A stretch of 64,000 bases of DNA from Sporosarcina trichiuri. GTDB taxonomy: Bacteria > Bacillota > Bacilli > Bacillales_A > Planococcaceae. This document shows, one piece after another, positions 59,359-64,000 of this stretch (position 1 is its first letter; the number at the start of each line of letters is the position of its first letter). The position numbers and the translations under genes are program-made. The notes beneath the pieces were generated by a model that searched no databases, was not told the origin of the DNA, and saw only the letters and a list, made by a program, of their open reading frames with translations. Location: positions 1,460,001-1,524,000 of the forward strand of contig NZ_CP129119.1 of NCBI RefSeq assembly GCF_030406775.1, written 5' to 3'.

Positions 59359-60732
59359 TTAAAGCTGGCTGATGAAGGCCGTTGCAAGTCCCAGGTAGAT
59401 CAGAATACTGATCAGGTCATTCAGCGTTGTGATGAACGGGCCCGATGCTACCGCCGGGTCTATATTCATCTTGTGCATGAAGAGCGGGATGAACGACCCT
59501 GAAATGGTCGCGGCAAAGATCGAGACGAAGATTGCAGCCCCGACGAGCATTCCGATGACCAGTTCGCCTTTCCAGAAAAAGATCAGGCCGATGACGAACA
59601 GTCCGCAGATAAGCCCGGTGATGATTCCGGTCCCCGCTTCCCGGATCAGAAGCTTGAATTTGCTCTCCTCTTCGATATCCCGGGTGGCGATTCCGCGGAC
59701 AGCCACCGCCAGCGCCTGTGTTCCACTGTTTCCGGCAGTGCCGGCAATTAGCGGGATGAAGGCGGCCAGCAGTGCAACTTGTGAAATCGTATCCGTGAAC
59801 ATGTCGATCAAGTTCGCTGTGATCATCCCGAGCACCAGCAGGACAATCAGCCACGGAACCCTTTTTTTGGCAGCAGAAAACGAATTTTTGTCGAACGTAT
59901 CCATATTGGATACCCCGGCCAGTTTCGAATAGTCATCCGATGCTTCTTCTTCCAGGACGTCAAGTACGTCATCGACTGTGACGATTCCGAGGATATGCTG
60001 CTGGAAATCGACGACAGGCACGGCCAGTAGGTTATAGTCCTGTGTCGTCCTTGCGACGTCTTCCTGATCGTCGGAAACGAGTACACTGACGACCCGCTCG
60101 TTCATGATCGAGCTGATCAGTACGTCCTCTTCGGAAGTGATCAGGTCCCGGAGTGAGACGACACCTGTCAGCACATTATCATCATCCACGACGAACACAT
60201 AATAGATTGTTTCCGCACTCGGCGCCTGGATGCGCAAAATATTCATGGCGGACCGGACCGTGGAGTTCTGCGGAATCGTTACATACTCCGTCGTCATGAT
60301 GGAACCGGCAGTATACTCCTCGTAATGGAGGAGCTCTTTGATCTGCGAAGCCGCCTCATTGTTCATCAATGTCAGATAACTGACGCTCTGCGCCTTATCG
60401 AGTTCTTTCAGGACATCGACCGCGTTATCCACAAACATGTAGGAAATCATCTCTGCGGCATACGTCGCCTCCATCTCCTGAAGGAACTCTTCGTATTCAT
60501 CTTCCTCAATTTCACTTGTCTCGAAGATCTCCGCCATTTCTTTCGGCGACAGGAAATAGTACATGACTTTACGCAGTTCCGGACCGGCTTTTTCATAGAA
60601 AACTGCCCGATCATATGGGTGCAGCAGTAAGTACTCATCGCGGAATGCTTTGATGTCCTGCTGTTCCAGATCCTCCCTCAGCTTGGTTTCATCGAAATCC
60701 ACTTCTTCTCTGCGGTCTTCTGTTGTTTCCAT
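59359..60732 (-). CDS. mgtE: Magnesium transporter MgtE
   Basis: 457 residues from ATG at 60732 (GGAAGG upstream); the longer open frame runs across the promoter region and is rejected. N-terminal helical MgtE_N domain, then paired CBS domains (YTAGSIMTTEYVTIPQNSTVRSAMNILR; ISSIMNERVVSVLVSDDQEDVA), a plug helix, and five membrane helices with the MgtE core PLIAGTAGNSGTQALAVAVRGIA. It lets Mg2+ in when the cytoplasmic level is low. No M-box riboswitch is possible here since only 90 bases separate it from prpE. Confidence 0.94.
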   Translation of the reverse strand: METTEDRREEVDFDETKLREDLEQQDIKAFRDEYLLLHPYDRAVFYEKAGPELRKVMYYFLSPKEMAEIFETSEIEEDEYEEFLQEMEATYAAEMISYMFVDNAVDVLKELDKAQSVSYLTLMNNEAASQIKELLHYEEYTAGSIMTTEYVTIPQNSTVRSAMNILRIQAPSAETIYYVFVVDDDNVLTGVVSLRDLITSEEDVLISSIMNERVVSVLVSDDQEDVARTTQDYNLLAVPVVDFQQHILGIVTVDDVLDVLEEEASDDYSKLAGVSNMDTFDKNSFSAAKKRVPWLIVLLVLGMITANLIDMFTDTISQVALLAAFIPLIAGTAGNSGTQALAVAVRGIATRDIEEESKFKLLIREAGTGIITGLICGLFVIGLIFFWKGELVIGMLVGAAIFVSIFAATISGSFIPLFMHKMNIDPAVASGPFITTLNDLISILIYLGLATAFISQL

Positions 60733-60822
60733 GGCTGCACCTTCCTTCTTCTTCGCTGTATACCCTGTCTCCTGTATACTCAGCAGTATAGGGCGGATAC
60801 TAACTGAAAAGGAGTGTTTCTC

Positions 60823-61563
60823 ATGTACGATATTATCGGAGATATCCATGGATGCTATGCAGAATTGGAGGAGCTGCTGAGCACGCTCGGCTATTCGTTC
60901 CATGATGGCGTACCGAACCATCCGGATGGCCGTTCACTTGCCTTCGTCGGAGACGGCATGGACCGCGGCCCCGACTCGCTCAGTGTCATGAATCTGCTGT
61001 TTGCACTGCAGGACAGCGGACAGCTCCATTATTCCCCGGGAAATCATTGCAACAAACTGTACCGATATGCCAAAGGCAACAATGTGCAGCAGACGCACGG
61101 TCTTGAGACGACAGTTGCCGAACTCGACAATCTTCCACCAAACGAACGGCGCCGCGTCCTCACAAGATACCGCAGGTTCTATGAAGCTCTTCCCCTTTAC
61201 CAGGAACTGGATGAAGGCAAGCTGATCATCGCCCATGCCGGCCTCCCGGAAAGGATGATCGGCGCGAAGCCATCCGGTGCGATGAAAACGTTCGTTCTGT
61301 ACGGGGATATCACAGGCGGCACCTTGCCAGACGGGCGCCCGATCAGACGTGACTGGGCCGCCCATTATTCAGGCGGCCCATGGATTGTATATGGTCATAC
61401 GCCGGTCCGGAGCCCGCGCTTTGCCGGACACTCCGTGAATATCGACACGGGCTGTGTGTTCGGCGGCATGCTGACAGCACTGCGCTGGCCGGAACTGGAA
61501 ATCGCAGCCATTCCATCCCGGCAGCCGTTTCAGCCGGAGAAATTCTCGGAGTTCCCTTCTTGA
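60823..61563 (+). CDS. prpE: Bis(5'-nucleosyl)-tetraphosphatase PrpE (symmetrical type, metallophosphoesterase)
   Basis: 246 residues from ATG at 60823 (AAAAGGAG 9 bases upstream). Calcineurin-like motifs GDIHGC (residues 6-11), GDGMDRGP, GNHCNK and IIAHAG. In B. subtilis PrpE hydrolyses diadenosine tetraphosphate and affects spore germination. The last 34 bases overlap the 3' end of the convergent pseudouridine synthase gene. Confidence 0.92.
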   Translation: MYDIIGDIHGCYAELEELLSTLGYSFHDGVPNHPDGRSLAFVGDGMDRGPDSLSVMNLLFALQDSGQLHYSPGNHCNKLYRYAKGNNVQQTHGLETTVAELDNLPPNERRRVLTRYRRFYEALPLYQELDEGKLIIAHAGLPERMIGAKPSGAMKTFVLYGDITGGTLPDGRPIRRDWAAHYSGGPWIVYGHTPVRSPRFAGHSVNIDTGCVFGGMLTALRWPELEIAAIPSRQPFQPEKFSEFPS

Positions 61564-62480
61564 ACCCGGACAGCCTTCGCCAACAGGGATTCCATGTCTT
61601 CCGGCAGCGCACTCGTATAGGTGACTGACCGGTGTTCCGTCGGATGGACGAATGATACCGCCGCGCAATGGAGCGCCTGGCGGGGCAGCAGGCTGCACGG
61701 ACCGCCATACAGGTCATCGCCTATCAGCGGATGGCCGATATGCGCCATATGCACCCTGATCTGATGGGTCCTTCCTGTGTACAGCCGCAGTTCCGCTGCC
61801 GTGAACGGTTCTCCGTCAACGAGGAACCGGCCCGTCACACGGACATCCGTCCTCGCGTATTGGCCGTCAGGACGGACATCTCGTTCGATGATGCTGCCGT
61901 CTTTCCTGCCGATCGGTTTTTCGATCCGAAATTCATCACCGTTTAAAAATCCGCTCACAAACGCAGTATACCACCGGTCCATCCCTGTCTGCTGCATCTG
62001 GCAGCTCATCAGGTGATGGACATGGCGGTTTTTTGCGATGCAGACGAGCCCCGATGTATCGGTATCCAGCCTCGTGACGACATGCACGGTTGCATGGTGG
62101 CCTTCCCGTACATACTTGCCTGCCACTAGATTCGCCAATGTCCCTGAAGGCTGGTTGCGAGAAGGGATCGTGCCCTGGCCGGCCGGTTTGTCGAGGATCA
62201 GCAGAGAATCGTCCTCATGCAGGATTTCGAGTATGCCATCTTCAGGCGTCAGTCCCGCGGCCATATCTTCCGGCGGGAATTCGATGACGACTCTGTCCCC
62301 TGCCGAAAGCATGTGACGGACCGTCCGTTCTTCACCGTTGACCGTTATTGCACCGCCGCTGTATTTGACAGCTGTCACCGCGCGTTTCGACAGCGCCTGC
62401 ATGCCGAGGAATTCCCTCAGCTGCATCGGCTGCTCTGCAGTGAATGCCAATGTGAGCGGAGATTGCTCAGTTCTCTTCAT
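61530..62480 (-). CDS. RluA/RluD-family pseudouridine synthase (YjbO type)
   Basis: 316 residues from ATG at 62480, which overlaps the end of nadK by 14 bases. Catalytic Asp139 in the motif [13 protein letters not shown], plus [13 protein letters not shown] and [19 protein letters not shown] typical of the family; an N-terminal S4-like region precedes. It isomerises uridines in RNA, the specific sites being unknown. Convergent overlap with prpE at the end. Confidence 0.9.
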   Translation of the reverse strand: MKRTEQSPLTLAFTAEQPMQLREFLGMQALSKRAVTAVKYSGGAITVNGEERTVRHMLSAGDRVVIEFPPEDMAAGLTPEDGILEILHEDDSLLILDKPAGQGTIPSRNQPSGTLANLVAGKYVREGHHATVHVVTRLDTDTSGLVCIAKNRHVHHLMSCQMQQTGMDRWYTAFVSGFLNGDEFRIEKPIGRKDGSIIERDVRPDGQYARTDVRVTGRFLVDGEPFTAAELRLYTGRTHQIRVHMAHIGHPLIGDDLYGGPCSLLPRQALHCAAVSFVHPTEHRSVTYTSALPEDMESLLAKAVRVQEGNSENFSG

Positions 62481-63273
62481 CACTCGCGACAAATGACTCG
62501 GACACACGTTTCCAGAACGGGAATGGGCGGAACCGTGCAAAGGAGATCTTTTCCTTCGATACTTTGTATTCGATCGATTTCACGTCTTTCTGCAGCAGCT
62601 GCAGATGATCGACAGTCACCATGAAGTCAGGTCCTTTGACAGGTTTCAGCAGGCACGAATGGTGTGCCGGCAGAACGAGCGGCGAACCGACAGTCCGGAA
62701 TACCCGATTATTGATGGAGGCCATTTCGGTCAGCTGCATGCATGACAATGACGGGTGGAGGATCGCTCCGTTCAGCGATTTGCTGTAGGCAGTCGAACCT
62801 GACGGCGTCGACATGCAGAGTCCGTCTCCCCGGAACCGTTCGAAGTGGGCGCCGTTCAGTTCCACATCCATGACGAGTGTCACTTCCGGTGATTTGATGG
62901 TCGACTCGTTCAGCGCAAGGTAGGTCGCCGTCTCCTCCGAATGGGTATAGGTGATCTCCACTTCGAGCAGCGGATATTGAACGACATGGAAATCTTTCCG
63001 CGCGATCATGATGACCAGCTTCTCGATCTCTTCCGGTTTCCAGTCCGCATAGAAACCGAGGTGGCCGGTATGGATTCCTACAAATGCGGTCTCCTTGACG
63101 CGATGGACGTATTTATGGAACCCATGGAGCAGGGTGCCGTCCCCGCCGATGGACAGGACGATTTCCGGCTCGACGTCATCATAGGTCAGCCCGAATTCCG
63201 TCAAATAGTCTTTCGCATCCGACATCAGCCGGTTCGACAGTTCGTCGCCGCGTGATTCAATAGCGAATTTCAT
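62467..63273 (-). CDS. nadK: NAD kinase
   Basis: 268 residues, against 266 in B. subtilis PpnKA (NadF). It phosphorylates NAD to NADP. GGDGT is at residues 43-47, and the NE motif is in [41 protein letters not shown] is also diagnostic. Its ATG overlaps the stop of the preceding alarmone synthetase gene by 4 bases. Confidence 0.95.
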   Translation of the reverse strand: MKFAIESRGDELSNRLMSDAKDYLTEFGLTYDDVEPEIVLSIGGDGTLLHGFHKYVHRVKETAFVGIHTGHLGFYADWKPEEIEKLVIMIARKDFHVVQYPLLEVEITYTHSEETATYLALNESTIKSPEVTLVMDVELNGAHFERFRGDGLCMSTPSGSTAYSKSLNGAILHPSLSCMQLTEMASINNRVFRTVGSPLVLPAHHSCLLKPVKGPDFMVTVDHLQLLQKDVKSIEYKVSKEKISFARFRPFPFWKRVSESFVASDEEN

Positions 63274-63947
63274 GTGTCTGCATCCCCTTTCCATGAGGTA
63301 TCTTGAATATCCCGCCGCTCCGTCTCCTTGAACGAACTGAAGTAGGATTGGGCTTCGTGGATTTCGTCGCGGATCAGTGACATTTCCTCATCCAGCCGGA
63401 ACGCCGCTTCTGCAGCCCCTTCAAGCCGCTGGCGGATGACGTCCGGGAGCTCCCCCTGATACTTGTAATTCAGGGAGTGCTCGATCGATGCCCAGAAATT
63501 CATGGCAAGCGTCCTGATCTGGATTTCCGCGAGCACCGATTTCTCACCATGGATCGTCTGCACGGGATAGGAGATGATCATATGATAGGAACGGTACCCG
63601 CTCTTCTTCTTATGCGATATGTAATCACGTTCTTCGACAATCTTCATGTCTTTCCGCTCACGGAGCATATTGACAACGGCACCGATGTCATCGACGAACT
63701 GGCACATGATACGCAGACCTGCAATGTCCGGGACTTCTTCGGCCAGTTCTTTGGAAGGCTCGAAAGGAATCCCTTTTTCAAGCGTCTTGTCATAGATGCT
63801 TGCGAGCGGTTTCAGACGTCCGGTCACAAATTCGACTGGCGCATGCTGATCTTCGAGTTTGTACTGATGCCGCAGCCCTTTCAACTTCACTTTCAGCTCC
63901 ACGACAGCCTGCTTATAGGGAGCCAGAAAATCATTCCACATCCTCAT
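63270..63947 (-). CDS. sasB: Small alarmone synthetase (RelQ/SasB)
   Basis: 225 residues (B. subtilis SasB/YjbM has 211). It makes (p)ppGpp from ATP and GDP/GTP and lacks the hydrolase domain. The RelA/SpoT synthetase signatures are seen: [57 protein letters not shown] and [29 protein letters not shown] 63947 follows GGGAGG at 8 bases. First gene of the alarmone synthetase-NAD kinase-pseudouridine synthase operon. Confidence 0.95.
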   Translation of the reverse strand: MRMWNDFLAPYKQAVVELKVKLKGLRHQYKLEDQHAPVEFVTGRLKPLASIYDKTLEKGIPFEPSKELAEEVPDIAGLRIMCQFVDDIGAVVNMLRERKDMKIVEERDYISHKKKSGYRSYHMIISYPVQTIHGEKSVLAEIQIRTLAMNFWASIEHSLNYKYQGELPDVIRQRLEGAAEAAFRLDEEMSLIRDEIHEAQSYFSSFKETERRDIQDTSWKGDADT

Positions 63948-64000
63948 CAGAGACGCCTCCCTTTCCCTCTTCAGCCCATCGCCTGCAAGGTGTTCGCAAA

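Noticed and set aside
60733..60822. M-box magnesium riboswitch before mgtE
   Set aside because: Only 90 bases separate mgtE from divergent prpE, too short for the aptamer, and no M-box motif is seen.
63948..64000. Tail of another minus-strand gene at the right edge (reads ANTLQAMG and stop)
   Set aside because: Only about ten codons are in the window, too little to support a gene call.

Overview
This window is a chromosomal segment of a low-lipid-wall, spore-forming Firmicute of the order Bacillales, most likely in the Planococcaceae/Caryophanaceae (Sporosarcina or Bhargavaea-like). The grounds are Bacillus-type gene neighbourhoods (rnjA-rpoY-def-ykyA-pdhABC, ykuU-ykuV, the yjbM-yjbN-yjbO-prpE block, cotO-cotZ, yjcF-yjcG-yjcH), Bacillus-type ribosome sites with frequent TTG and GTG starts, many sporulation genes, and a base composition visibly richer in G+C than Bacillus subtilis. 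The genus is inference. No phage, transposase, plasmid or CRISPR signal was seen; the window reads as core chromosome with a few lineage-specific inserts.

Layout. 1-8.8 kb: pyruvate dehydrogenase operon (E2 cut by the window edge), YkyA lipoprotein, peptide deformylase, an isolated 23-residue cationic peptide gene with its own promoter and terminator, RNA polymerase epsilon and RNase J1, KtrC, then the peroxiredoxin pair YkuU/YkuV under a PerR/Fur-like box. 9-13.4 kb: cupin-HTH regulator and the polyamine importer potABCD, followed by a 20-bp-period TGATCA repeat array and an MFS exporter. 15-27 kb: an eight-gene minus-strand operon (secreted/membrane protein, ABC ATPase, ABC permease, a GQ-repeat membrane protein, MoxR ATPase, DUF58 protein, two VWA membrane proteins), which is the least described system here. 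27-35 kb: LysR regulator, c-di-AMP-binding CBS protein, FadH behind a near-perfect FadR box, YkyB, YkwC, a Spo0E-type phosphatase and an orphan PAS kinase (each with a Spo0A-box-like motif upstream), YkvS, a lipoprotein and a MarR regulator.

35-46 kb: KtrD (partner of KtrC), a TerC-family manganese exporter under a yybP-ykoY manganese riboswitch, an RND exporter, prfC with murE, an aldehyde dehydrogenase, and a 47-residue acidic protein behind a sigma-B-like promoter. 46-53 kb: alkA with a small WYL-domain protein under a promoter whose spacer holds a LexA (SOS) box, tRNA-Val, and a TAXI-TRAP transporter behind a perfect CcpA cre site. 53-64 kb: yjcH-yjcG-yjcF, a sporulation block (spoVIF, yjcZ type, spoVAE-AD-AC with a YhcN/YlaJ lipoprotein under a consensus sigma-G promoter, cotZ, cotO under a sigma-K promoter and apparently with an ATT start codon), mgtE, and prpE convergent with the rluD-like/nadK/small-alarmone-synthetase operon.

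How the genes fit together. Cation and second-messenger homeostasis recurs (KtrC, KtrD, CbpB/DarB, TerC, MgtE, SasB). Sporulation runs from entry (Spo0E type, orphan kinase) to forespore (spoVA) and coat (CotZ, CotO, YjcZ). Several operons carry readable operators, so the window shows oxidative (PerR), DNA damage (LexA), fatty acid (FadR), carbon (CcpA), manganese (riboswitch) and general stress (sigma B) control. All function calls come from reading translated sequence and recalled family features; no database search was run.
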